In this document: positions 11,998-18,435 of the stretch, in pieces
Numbering within the stretch: position 1 is the first letter of the stretch
Layout of the letters: each line of letters starts with the position of its first letter
Virus record (IMG/VR): IMGVR_UViG_3300027499_000005
Coordinates: 1-64,000 of that record
Source: a virus
DNA: 64,000 nt
Strand: one strand, 5' to 3'
The notes under the pieces: model-generated
What the model saw: the letters and a program-made list of their open reading frames with translations, nothing else
Told to the model about the DNA's origin: nothing
The model's database searches: none
Position numbers and translations under genes: made by a program

Positions 11998-12243
11998 ATG
12001 TATGATCCAAAGGAATACTTGAGAAAACTAAAAACTCTCAAAAGAAAGTGGGATCCAACTTTTGTTTTGTCCTTACAACCTATTGTTGTAGGAGACTTGG
12101 TTAGAATAAAAGGCACCGATTCTATCTCTATTGTAAAAGACATAGTACACCCTTCTCATGCAATAATCATGAGTTTGAGCGAGGAACAGAAAACACAAAA
12201 AGTCTACCTTGCTGCCTTGGAGTTGTTAGAGGAGCAAGAATGA
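11998..12243 (+). CDS. KGDL-related small protein with N-terminal helix
   Basis: 81 residues from ATG 11998. A basic helix (YDPKEYLRKLKTLKRKW) precedes the barrel signature VVGDLVRIKGTDSISIVKDI. Overlaps the next gene by ATGA. Confidence 0.6.
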   Translation: MYDPKEYLRKLKTLKRKWDPTFVLSLQPIVVGDLVRIKGTDSISIVKDIVHPSHAIIMSLSEEQKTQKVYLAALELLEEQE

Positions 12244-12449
12244 AGTTTGAGCGTGGTGATCTTGTTGTCCTAAAAAAAGGTAGTTGGAAGGAAGATTTTG
12301 TTGGAAAAGTCGGAATCGTTCTGAATGCTGTTCGGCATGAACCTAGATTTATTCTTTATGAAGTTAGAGTTTTTGGCAAGAAAGATACTGTAAGAGCAAC
12401 TGCTAGATTTTTCGAACACATAATAAAAGGAAACGAAAATGCTATCTGA
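12240..12449 (+). CDS. KGDL-motif small protein
   Basis: 69 residues. MKFERGDLVVLKKGSW, then GKVGIVLNAVR and ILYEVRVFGKKDTV. Good candidate for a KOW-like barrel. Overlaps the next start by 11 bases. Confidence 0.65.
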   Translation: MKFERGDLVVLKKGSWKEDFVGKVGIVLNAVRHEPRFILYEVRVFGKKDTVRATARFFEHIIKGNENAI

Positions 12450-12654
12450 TTATCTGAACTCAAAGCCGCCGAAATACAAGGTTGGTGATCTTTACTATGG
12501 AGAAAAGAAAATGATTGGCGTTGTCAAAAGCGTCGAAACTTTCTCCTATGTTCATCATTACCGAGTAATGGTTGTTTGTAGGGGTGATTCTGATTATCTC
12601 CTCGATCAGATTATTCTGACAAGTAGCCCTTCTCATGAAAATGTTGGAGAGTAA
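12439..12654 (+). CDS. KGDL-related small protein
   Basis: 71 residues from ATG 12439. YKVGDLYYGEKKMIGVVKSV marks the family. AAAGGAAACGAAA upstream lies inside the previous gene. Overlaps the next gene by 20 bases. Confidence 0.6.
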   Translation: MLSDYLNSKPPKYKVGDLYYGEKKMIGVVKSVETFSYVHHYRVMVVCRGDSDYLLDQIILTSSPSHENVGE

Positions 12655-12889
12655 ACATAAAGTTGGCGATGTAGTGTACATTCAGAGTGAAAAATCTTAC
12701 CACATCGTTACTAAAATCATAATAACAAAAGATAAAGTGTTAGGCATTTATGAAGATGTTCTGATAGGAACAAGAGTTTTGGCTGTCGAGCAGGATGCTG
12801 AACCTCGATTGTTCACGTTGCCCGCCGGTTCTCATGATCTTATCAATGAAAAGTGGCTTTTAGAAAATGGCTCGATAATCACTGGTTGA
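12635..12889 (+). CDS. KGDL-related small protein
   Basis: 84 residues from ATG 12635 (ATG 12641 is an alternative). HKVGDVVYIQSEKSYHIVTKI is the family signature. The C-terminal part ends WLLENGSIITG. Last gene of this run; a promoter follows at 12932. Confidence 0.6.
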   Translation: MKMLESKHKVGDVVYIQSEKSYHIVTKIIITKDKVLGIYEDVLIGTRVLAVEQDAEPRLFTLPAGSHDLINEKWLLENGSIITG

Positions 12890-12931
12890 GCCTTATTTTT
12901 TATCGTTGACGATCCCTTGACAACAAAACGC

Positions 12932-12960
12932 TTGCGGCTGGCAACCTCCTAGGCTATAAT
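12932..12960 (+). promoter_or_regulatory. Promoter class 2, TTGCGG-17-TATAAT
   Basis: TTGCGG 12932-12937 and TATAAT 12955-12960 with CTAGGC before the -10. TTGAC boxes at about 12906 and 12917. The transcript begins with the shared leader GGGTCAGCGGGCGATGG. Confidence 0.8.
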
Positions 12961-13004
12961 GATTGGGTCAGCGGGCGATGGGGCCACGACAGCGGAGGCA
13001 ACGA

Positions 13005-13433
13005 ATGTCGCAACCTAAAATGGTACTCGGTTCTGACGGAACAAAGCGGTGGTATCTAAATGGCAAACTCCATTGTGAGGATGGACCGGCTGTTGAATGG
13101 CCTAACGGAGAAAAGCATTGGTATCTCAACGGCAAACTCCATCGTGAAGATGGTCCTGCTATTGAATGTGCTAACGGAAGAAAGTGCTGGTATCTCAACG
13201 GTAAAAAGCACCGTGAAGATGGACCTGCTGTTGAGTGGCCTGACGGCCAAAAGGAATGGTTCCTCAAAGGAAAACTCCATCGTGAAGATGGACCCGCCGT
13301 TGAGCGTTCTAACGGATCAAAGTTTTGGTATCTCAACGGCGAAGAAGTCACTTGGAAAGAAGTCTTTCAACAAGCAAAAGGTGACTTGGAAAAGGAATGT
13401 CGGATTCTAACTTACGCCTTGGCAAATGGATAA
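13005..13433 (+). CDS. MORN-like repeat protein, four repeats (paralogue 6)
   Basis: 142 residues, the longest of the family. ATG 13005 follows GCGGAGGCAACG; upstream in-frame ATGs lie in the leader. It begins MSQPKMVLGSDGTKRW, has four HxEDGPA units in tandem (each 23 residues, 69 bases), and ends EEVTWKEVFQQAKGDLEKEC. Unit number differs between paralogues (1 to 4), so units expand and contract. Confidence 0.78.
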   Translation: MSQPKMVLGSDGTKRWYLNGKLHCEDGPAVEWPNGEKHWYLNGKLHREDGPAIECANGRKCWYLNGKKHREDGPAVEWPDGQKEWFLKGKLHREDGPAVERSNGSKFWYLNGEEVTWKEVFQQAKGDLEKECRILTYALANG

Positions 13434-13436
13434 ACA

Positions 13437-13790
13437 ATGTCGCAACCTGAAATGAAAGTTGATTCTGACGGAACAAAGCAATGGTTCCTCAACGGCGAAA
13501 GGCATCGTGAAGATGGACCTGCTATTGAGTATCCTAGCGGATCAAAGTGGTGGTATCTCAACGGCAAATACCATCGCGAAGATGGACCCGCTATTGAATA
13601 TCCTAACGGAGAAAAGCAATGGTATCTCAACGGCAAACTACACCGTGAAGATGGACCTGCTGTTGAATATCCTAACGGAACAAAGTATTGGTATCTCAAT
13701 AACGAAGAAGTCACTTGGAAAGAAGTCTTTCGCAACGCAAACGGCGACTTGGAAAAGGAATGTAGGATTCTAACTTATGCCCTAACATAA
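13437..13790 (+). CDS. MORN-like repeat protein, three repeats (paralogue 7)
   Basis: 117 residues, three bases after paralogue 6 and probably coupled to it. Three HREDGPA units with IEYPNG-type linkers, then EEVTWKEVFRNANGDLEKEC. The pairing of two tandem paralogues repeats the layout at 176/398 and 8507/8735. Confidence 0.78.
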   Translation: MSQPEMKVDSDGTKQWFLNGERHREDGPAIEYPSGSKWWYLNGKYHREDGPAIEYPNGEKQWYLNGKLHREDGPAVEYPNGTKYWYLNNEEVTWKEVFRNANGDLEKECRILTYALT

Positions 13791-13821
13791 TCTATTTACT
13801 CAAAACCTATTTGGAGGCAAA

Positions 13822-13980
13822 ATGTCCAAGAAGCAGAAACAACCAAAAGAACGCTCGCTTATTGCGCTTGGAATGATCCTCCGAACGGGAAACCACGCGG
13901 GCAAACATCATAACCGCGATTGGGATGTTGAGAAAGGCAAGTCCCGAAAGCAAAAGCATAGGAAAAACTATGACGGTTGA
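13822..13980 (+). CDS. Small basic protein
   Basis: 52 residues from ATG 13822 behind TTTGGAGGC. Very basic (SKKQKQPKERSL, KGKSRKQKHRKNY), with LGMILRTGNHAGKHHNRDW in the middle. It could bind nucleic acid by charge alone. It overlaps the start of the next gene (13970) by 11 bases. Function unknown. Confidence 0.6.
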   Translation: MSKKQKQPKERSLIALGMILRTGNHAGKHHNRDWDVEKGKSRKQKHRKNYDG

Positions 13981-14173
13981 GAAGGGCGATCTGTTTAGGT
14001 TCAAAAGCGAAGTTTATCACAACGACTTGTTTATCATTCTTGGTAAAAAGGAAGATTTACCTTATGTTGACGGAAAGTATGGCGAACCGTTTAGATACCT
14101 TGTGTTAGAAACAAGCGAAGAAGGTTGGGATTATTCTAGTTTTATCTTCGAACAAGCAGAAAAGATAGGATAA
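13970..14173 (+). CDS. KGDL-motif small protein
   Basis: 67 residues from ATG 13970 (AGGAAAAAC upstream). MTVEKGDLFRFKSEVYHNDL, then FRYLVLETSEEGWDY, and the C-terminal EKIG-stop whose ATAGGATAA provides the ribosome site for the next gene. Confidence 0.68.
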   Translation: MTVEKGDLFRFKSEVYHNDLFIILGKKEDLPYVDGKYGEPFRYLVLETSEEGWDYSSFIFEQAEKIG

Positions 14174-14177
14174 ACTA

Positions 14178-14372
14178 ATGAAACCAGAAAAAGGTGATCT
14201 TTATTGCTGGAAGCGTAATGGCGATGTTTTCGTTATTCTCGGTTTGGAAGAAGATTTTTTTCACGGTAAAGAAAATCCAACAATAAAAGTAAACTATTTT
14301 TCTTTGCGTTACAATAAAAGGTTTTGGGATAGAGCGGCTTACATCATAAACAATGCCGATAAGTTAGGATAA
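14178..14372 (+). CDS. KGDL-motif small protein
   Basis: 64 residues. MKPEKGDLYCWKRNGDVFVI, FSLRYNKRFWDRAAYI, ending DKLG-stop. Four bases after the previous gene; translation appears to rely on the AGGATAA of that gene's end. Confidence 0.68.
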   Translation: MKPEKGDLYCWKRNGDVFVILGLEEDFFHGKENPTIKVNYFSLRYNKRFWDRAAYIINNADKLG

Positions 14373-14376
14373 ACCA

Positions 14377-14550
14377 ATGGAATTCCAAAAAGGCGATTTG
14401 GTTGCTATTGATGTTTCCGGTTGGTATCAAACAATCGGGATTGTTTTGGATGATGATCCTACACCTCGTCCTCACGGATTTACTGCCTTTGATCTTAAGA
14501 AACAAACAAAGTTATTTGTTCTTGTAAAAAACGCTAAAAAGATCGCATAG
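14377..14550 (+). CDS. KGDL-motif small protein
   Basis: 57 residues from ATG 14377. MEFQKGDLVAIDVSGWYQTI, GIVLDDDPTPRPHG, ending KNAKKIA. The preceding gene's TTAGGATAA serves as ribosome site. Confidence 0.65.
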   Translation: MEFQKGDLVAIDVSGWYQTIGIVLDDDPTPRPHGFTAFDLKKQTKLFVLVKNAKKIA

Positions 14551-14559
14551 GAAAACAAA

Positions 14560-14736
14560 ATGGAAATCAAACTTTACACCTTCCAAATGGGCGATTTGGT
14601 CCAATGCGGAAGCATCACCGGAATCGTCGTCAGGCATTATTTCGGTTGTAGTTCGTTAATGCCGATTGACTTTCGAAACATTGCAAATGGTTCGCTTTGC
14701 ATGAGCCACGCCGAAAATCTCCAAAAACTTGGATGA
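14560..14736 (+). CDS. KGDL-related small protein
   Basis: 58 residues from ATG 14560 behind AGGAAAACAAA. MEIKLYTFQMGDLVQCGSIT marks the family, with GIVVRHYFG following. Ends QKLG-stop (CTTGGATGA), which positions a GGATGA sequence before the next ATG. Confidence 0.6.
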   Translation: MEIKLYTFQMGDLVQCGSITGIVVRHYFGCSSLMPIDFRNIANGSLCMSHAENLQKLG

Positions 14737-14740
14737 ATGG

Positions 14741-14944
14741 ATGAAATACCAAAAAGGTGATTTGATTAGATTCCAGTCGCACTACATGAGTGACGAGGAA
14801 AAAGGTCTTTTCTTGGTTATTGACTCCCACAAAACACAGGGATACTATTGTTATTGTCTAAAAAGTGGACAACCGACAAAACAGTTAGAAGGAACTAGGG
14901 GATACCTTCCTTATTCTGTACCTTACGAAACATTCGAAATCTAA
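14741..14944 (+). CDS. KGDL-motif small protein
   Basis: 67 residues from ATG 14741, the MKYQKGDL start shared with the array at 24-25.7 kb. Then FLVIDSHKTQGYYCYCL. This links the two KGDL blocks. Confidence 0.68.
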   Translation: MKYQKGDLIRFQSHYMSDEEKGLFLVIDSHKTQGYYCYCLKSGQPTKQLEGTRGYLPYSVPYETFEI

Positions 14945-14960
14945 TAAAAGTAGGTGACTC

Positions 14961-15161
14961 ATGGCAATCTGTTATAAGTGTGGTGATGATTTCTCCGAAA
15001 AGAGGCTTTCCCTAGGTTACCGAACTTGCTTGGTTTGTGGCGATAAGGAAGCAAATACCGAGGCAAATCGGCGGCGCAAGTGTGTCGCACCAGCCTACAA
15101 TAAAGGTGCTTACATGTATGTTTCGAATGTATCTGATGCCATGTTCGCTGGCAAAAAGTAA
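14961..15161 (+). CDS. Small zinc-ribbon protein
   Basis: 66 residues from ATG 14961. Two CxxC pairs (CYKCGDDF at residues 4-11 and CLVCGDKEA at about 24-32) make a four-Cys zinc site, as in phage proteins of the DksA-like or HNH-accessory zinc-ribbon type. The tail is basic, then YNKGAYMYVSN. DNA or RNA polymerase binding would be typical but is not shown. Confidence 0.7.
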   Translation: MAICYKCGDDFSEKRLSLGYRTCLVCGDKEANTEANRRRKCVAPAYNKGAYMYVSNVSDAMFAGKK

Positions 15162-15166
15162 GTAAA

Positions 15167-15364
15167 ATGTTGGAACCTGTTTTCTACGAAATCTACAAAA
15201 AAGGAGATTTGGTCGAGATTTCTGCGATTTCTCCAAAAAGCACCAAAATGTACGGAATCGTAAAATGCCTCAGTAGACACCACAAAAACTATTATCGAGT
15301 GAAAGTATTCGGCATTCATCGTGATGTTTTTGCTGGTGCCGACCAAATGAGACGTATAACCTAG
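15167..15364 (+). CDS. KGDL-motif small protein
   Basis: 65 residues from ATG 15167. YKKGDLVEISAISPKSTKMY, then GIVKCLSRHHKNYYRVKVFG. Ends at a promoter array. Confidence 0.65.
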   Translation: MLEPVFYEIYKKGDLVEISAISPKSTKMYGIVKCLSRHHKNYYRVKVFGIHRDVFAGADQMRRIT

Positions 15365-15398
15365 TTTTTTCTTTGCTGTCAAAAAAAGGTCAAGGCGT

Positions 15399-15427
15399 TT
15401 GACGGTGGCCGCTTGATCGGATAAGAT
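15399..15427 (+). promoter_or_regulatory. Promoter, TTGACG-17-TAAGAT
   Basis: TTGACG 15399-15404 and TAAGAT 15422-15427. A third promoter variant; a close match occurs at 19350. Drives the run 15454-16141. Confidence 0.7.
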
Positions 15428-15453
15428 GTGTAGGAAAGGGAGCGAGGACCAAA

Positions 15454-15681
15454 ATGGAAATCGGAACGCTTTGTCGGCTTTCTAACTGCAACATTTACGT
15501 TGCGACAGAATATCGAGGTTTGACCTTGGTTGTTCTAGAACATCAAAAGTTCCAACCTCTCAAAATCCCCGGTTGTCAGGAAATCCCAAGTAGAACCATG
15601 CTTACTTGCTTTGTGGTCGAAAAGAACGAAAAAACCATGTTCTTTGACTATCAACTGAGCGATGCCGAGGTTCTAGGATGA
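15454..15681 (+). CDS. Small hypothetical protein (paralogue pair, first)
   Basis: 75 residues from ATG 15454. MEIGTLCRLSNCNIYVATEY, GLTLVVLEHQKF, and FFDYQLSDAEVLG. The next gene repeats this layout (MKFGTLCRLSSDSIYL, GLTVIVMEE, WFFDYQLKDAEVL), so the two arose by tandem duplication. Ends VLG-stop with GGATGA overlapping the next start. Probably a variant of the KGDL barrel (EIGTL for KGDL). Confidence 0.65.
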   Translation: MEIGTLCRLSNCNIYVATEYRGLTLVVLEHQKFQPLKIPGCQEIPSRTMLTCFVVEKNEKTMFFDYQLSDAEVLG

Positions 15682-15869
15682 AGTTTGGAACGCTTTGTCG
15701 GCTTTCTAGCGATAGTATTTACCTTAGTAGGGATCATCATGGTTTGACGGTCATTGTCATGGAAGAAGGAAATCCTGCTAGCGGATTTTACTGCTTTGTC
15801 GTAGAAAAGTCCGAGAAACTTTGGTTTTTCGACTATCAACTCAAAGATGCCGAGGTTCTAAGCCAATGA
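15678..15869 (+). CDS. Small hypothetical protein (paralogue pair, second)
   Basis: 63 residues from ATG 15678, overlapping the previous stop by ATGA. Tandem duplicate of the gene at 15454, lacking its internal 12-residue insert (QEIPSRTMLT region). Overlaps the next start by ATGA. Confidence 0.65.
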   Translation: MKFGTLCRLSSDSIYLSRDHHGLTVIVMEEGNPASGFYCFVVEKSEKLWFFDYQLKDAEVLSQ

Positions 15870-16141
15870 ACGACAAGTTTTGGGAAGAAGGCAAACTTTT
15901 CTCCTTTGAGGATACTGGCTCAAAGTTTTGGGCGATTATCAAGGGTTTTGTTCATTCCGACTATGGTAATAAGGTTCTGTTTACCATTTTCGCCCGAGAA
16001 GAATGGCGGCCAGCCGGTGATTTTAACTCGTTCTTTAATAACGGATCCGATTACAAAGTCGGGCAAACCTACTCTTCTTCCAAACTCTGGCTTGTAAGCC
16101 GAATGTTGGACGGCTCGCCCGACTACGAGGAACAAACTTGA
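15866..16141 (+). CDS. Hypothetical early protein
   Basis: 91 residues from ATG 15866. Begins MNDKFWEEGKLFSFEDTGSKFW, again a G-K-L beta start like the KGDL family, followed by IIKGFVHSDYGNKVLFTIF and an aromatic C-terminal half. Function unknown. Confidence 0.6.
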   Translation: MNDKFWEEGKLFSFEDTGSKFWAIIKGFVHSDYGNKVLFTIFAREEWRPAGDFNSFFNNGSDYKVGQTYSSSKLWLVSRMLDGSPDYEEQT

Positions 16142-16197
16142 TTTTTCCTCCTCGTCAGCCAAAGTTTTGCAACTAATCTAAAACAAAGGAATAACCA

Positions 16198-16437
16198 ATG
16201 ACTTTCGAAGAGTTCATCGATTTCTACGATAAAGAGGCTACGAACCCCGAGAACTACAATCTTCGGCGTGGCCAGTTGCTTTTCACGATCCTTCGCGAAG
16301 TGCGCCCCGATCTTTCCGAAAAGATCCGTTCTACCTCGCTAGACCCTTTCTACCTTGATTCTTCGCTTCCGGTCTGCTGGCTCTACCTAAAGAACAACTG
16401 GCAAAATCAAGGTTCGCAGTCCCTTTGTTGGCCTTGA
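16198..16437 (+). CDS. Small hypothetical protein, paralogue of the gene at 5401
   Basis: 79 residues from ATG 16198 behind AAAGGAATAACC. Shares MTFEEFID, LLFTILREVRPDL and LKNNW elements with the protein at 5401. Followed by a class 2 promoter; the TGA stop is in TTGACGATCC. Function unknown. Confidence 0.65.
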   Translation: MTFEEFIDFYDKEATNPENYNLRRGQLLFTILREVRPDLSEKIRSTSLDPFYLDSSLPVCWLYLKNNWQNQGSQSLCWP

Positions 16438-16459
16438 CGATCCCTTGACAAGAAAACGC

Positions 16460-16488
16460 TTGCGGCTGGCGACGGCCTAGGCTATAAT
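16460..16488 (+). promoter_or_regulatory. Promoter class 2, TTGCGG-17-TATAAT
   Basis: TTGCGG 16460-16465 and TATAAT 16483-16488 with TTGAC boxes at about 16434 and 16445. The leader GGGTCAGCGGGTGATGGGCACCC follows and can form a hairpin. Confidence 0.8.
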
Positions 16489-16546
16489 GAATGGGTCAGC
16501 GGGTGATGGGCACCCGTCAAACCAACAGCGAAAAAACGAGGAATAA

Positions 16547-17347
16547 ATGGCTTACAAGCGTACTATCTACTGTCGGGCTTGCGGTTCTGCCGGTCATAAC
16601 CGCTCTTCCTGCCCCCGCGAAAAGGCGCGCATCGAAGAACTGCGGGCAAACCACGGTTCCGACCATTGGCAAGTTTCGTCCTATGATCGTAAGCGTATGC
16701 GCTCTAAGGAACGGGCTTGCTCGTACTGTCAGGAACAGGACCATAATCGTGTTTCTTGCCCGACTATGAAGGCCGACATGGATAAGATTCGTCCGCACAT
16801 TTCGGCGTACCGTAGGGCTTTCATCGATGCACTTTGCAAGATTGGTATGGTTCCGGGTACCATTGCCGTGCATAATCACGGCCAAGGTATCCGTAACATG
16901 TACCTTGTTGAGCGTATCAACTTCGAAGAGATCGACCTGTTTCTTCCGAGCCGGAATCCCTGCGTTGTTCGCGGCCTTTCGGTGACGGGCTTTGACGATA
17001 GCGAAGATTATCGTCGTCGCTGGTACATCAACGATACTGGCCTTCTCGGCTTTGCCCTTGATTCTACGTCGGCAATCGGCTATGATAACACTCCGCGTTA
17101 TGATGACGTTGTTGCGGCTGGTTGCGCTGATTCTTTCCGCGCCTCTGTTCCAAAGGATTGGTTGGAGGCTAAGAATCTTTGTAAGACTCATTTCTCTAAC
17201 ACTCGTCAGTCTCGCGGTCGCAACGCTAAGAACGGACAATGGCTGATTAACGAGGTGGAAAGTGGAGAGTTTAGCCGAAAGGCCGAAAACCTGCCTTCCA
17301 ACGTCGATAGGTTCTTGGACTTTAGCGGGCAGAATCCCTATGCGTGA
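16547..17347 (+). CDS. Protein with two CCHC zinc knuckles
   Basis: 266 residues; ATG 16547 follows ACGAGGAATAA. Two zinc knuckles of the C-x2-C-x4-H-x4-C type are at residues 9-22 (CRACGSAGHNRSSC) and 58-71 (CSYCQEQDHNRVSC). Such knuckles bind single-stranded nucleic acid in retroviral nucleocapsids and cellular RNA-binding proteins. The remaining 190 residues are unrecognised, with a helix-rich middle and a basic stretch RQSRGRNAKNG. GC-rich codons mark the start of the 16.5-23.2 kb block. RNA or ssDNA binding is likely. Confidence 0.75.
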   Translation: MAYKRTIYCRACGSAGHNRSSCPREKARIEELRANHGSDHWQVSSYDRKRMRSKERACSYCQEQDHNRVSCPTMKADMDKIRPHISAYRRAFIDALCKIGMVPGTIAVHNHGQGIRNMYLVERINFEEIDLFLPSRNPCVVRGLSVTGFDDSEDYRRRWYINDTGLLGFALDSTSAIGYDNTPRYDDVVAAGCADSFRASVPKDWLEAKNLCKTHFSNTRQSRGRNAKNGQWLINEVESGEFSRKAENLPSNVDRFLDFSGQNPYA

Positions 17348-17403
17348 GAAGCCTAGGGTTTTCCTCCCTTCTCGCTCTTGACAATCGCTTGACAAGAAAA
17401 CGC

Positions 17404-17432
17404 TTGCGGCTGGCGACCGCCTAGGCTATAAT
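17404..17432 (+). promoter_or_regulatory. Promoter class 2, TTGCGG-17-TATAAT
   Basis: TTGCGG 17404-17409 and TATAAT 17427-17432. The leader has GCGGGCGATAGTGCCCGC, a clear 6-bp hairpin. TTGAC boxes at about 17379 and 17389. Confidence 0.8.
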
Positions 17433-17493
17433 GATGGGGTCAGCGGGCGATAGTGCCCGCTGGCCAAAAAAACCAAAAGATAGGAAGAACCTA

Positions 17494-17805
17494 ATGAACA
17501 CGAATGACTGGCAGATTATCAAGGATGATGCGCGCTTTCTCGTCGTTGGCGGGCACGATGTTGACTTCGAACTTGATTCCTACGAGGAAGCGGCTTCCTT
17601 CCTTGACTTCATGAACGAGGACGAGACTCGTAAGGAAGATCCTGACTTTTTCTTCGATGAGTGGTGCTACCTGCACTTCGAACTCCGCGCGCCGTCTTTC
17701 GATGAAAACGAAACGAACGACGAGCAAAACGAAGGTTCCTCCGAAATCGATTTCGAAGCGGAACTTGGCGAGGTTCTTTCGTACCTCGGCGTTAGCACGG
17801 TCTGA
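17494..17805 (+). CDS. Acidic hypothetical protein
   Basis: 103 residues from ATG 17494 behind ATAGGAAGAACCT; earlier ATGs are in the leader. Strongly acidic (SFDENETNDEQNEGSSEIDF, FMNEDETRKEDPDFFFDEW). A nucleic-acid mimic is possible but unproven. First gene of a run with a micropeptide and the SWIM protein. Confidence 0.65.
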   Translation: MNTNDWQIIKDDARFLVVGGHDVDFELDSYEEAASFLDFMNEDETRKEDPDFFFDEWCYLHFELRAPSFDENETNDEQNEGSSEIDFEAELGEVLSYLGVSTV

Positions 17806-17819
17806 AAAAGGTAGGAACA

Positions 17820-17897
17820 ATGCTCACAATCGCTAAGATTTTCTTTGCCCTTTGCATTTTCGACGTTGCCTTTAGACTCTGGAGAATGCCAGAATGA
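17820..17897 (+). CDS. Membrane micropeptide, 25 residues
   Basis: ATG 17820 behind GGTAGGAACA gives MLTIAKIFFALCIFDVAFRL and a short basic end. One membrane span. Its stop overlaps the start of the SWIM gene (ATGA at 17894), which supports translation. Confidence 0.55.
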   Translation: MLTIAKIFFALCIFDVAFRLWRMPE

Positions 17898-18232
17898 ACC
17901 TAGACAATCCGAATCAAGAAACTCGCTTGGTTGTTTCTTGCCCTCCGGTTATGCTCGCTCCAAGGGACGGTTTCCGTTTGGCGGGTTGCTACGGTACTTG
18001 GATTAGTGTCCCGGCCCACACGAAAATCGAGGATCTTTCTCGTTACTTCATCGTTCGCCCCTATGGCGCACCCCCGCCGGAAAGCAGGGTAGAACCTAAG
18101 ACTTTGACCGTCGCTGGTTCTCGCGGAGGAACCTACACCGTTCGACTGCGTGAAAACGGGCAAACAACCTGCACTTGTCCCGGCTTTGGTTACCGTCGCA
18201 CTTGCAAGCATCTAACTCTTCTTTCGGCATAA
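17894..18232 (+). CDS. SWIM-type zinc-finger protein
   Basis: 112 residues from ATG 17894. The C-terminal end has CTCPGFGYRRTCKHL, fitting the SWIM pattern C-x-C-x(n)-C-x-H. SWIM domains bind DNA or proteins in bacteria, archaea and eukaryotes, often with SWI2/SNF2 enzymes or in transposase and recombination contexts. The first 70 residues are Pro-rich and unrecognised. No partner enzyme is adjacent. Confidence 0.78.
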   Translation: MNLDNPNQETRLVVSCPPVMLAPRDGFRLAGCYGTWISVPAHTKIEDLSRYFIVRPYGAPPPESRVEPKTLTVAGSRGGTYTVRLRENGQTTCTCPGFGYRRTCKHLTLLSA

Positions 18233-18242
18233 GGTAGGAACA

Positions 18243-18314
18243 ATGGACACTTTCATCCTGTTCGTAGTTTTCGGCTTTTTCTCGTTGATGGCTTTCCTTA
18301 GCGTTCCCGAGTAA
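18243..18314 (+). CDS. Membrane micropeptide, 23 residues
   Basis: ATG 18243, with the same GGTAGGAACA site as the micropeptide at 17820, gives MDTFILFVVFGFFSLMAFLS and ends VPE. One membrane span. Matching ribosome sites suggest both are real. Confidence 0.5.
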   Translation: MDTFILFVVFGFFSLMAFLSVPE

Positions 18315-18362
18315 GGTACAACCTAATCTTTCAGCCTTGACGAACGCTTGACAAATCGTGAC

Positions 18363-18391
18363 TTGCGGACGCTCGCCGCCTAGGCTATAAT
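18363..18391 (+). promoter_or_regulatory. Promoter class 2, TTGCGG-17-TATAAT
   Basis: TTGCGG 18363-18368 and TATAAT 18386-18391; TTGAC boxes at about 18337 and 18348. A variant leader (GGGTCGCTGGATGAACCAGC) follows. Confidence 0.8.
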
Positions 18392-18435
18392 GTACGGGTC
18401 GCTGGATGAACCAGCACCACTAACGGAGTCAACGA

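Noticed and set aside
12963-13004. Upstream extensions of genes after class 2 promoters (peptides starting MGQR... at 12963, 16491 and 19834)
   Set aside because: These lie in the shared leader just after the -10. The real starts have good ribosome sites and match paralogues or domain starts.
13060-13700. Repeat array resembling CRISPR
   Set aside because: The repeats are 69-base coding units without unique spacers and no cas genes lie nearby; the Cas4-like gene at 48391 is a phage recombination-type nuclease.
16517-17395. Long open frame on the - strand opposite the zinc-knuckle gene, and similar - strand frames at 18385-19335, 19870-21111 and 21842-23038
   Set aside because: They mirror GC-rich + strand genes codon for codon, lack ribosome sites, and the + strand genes have clear domains and promoters.
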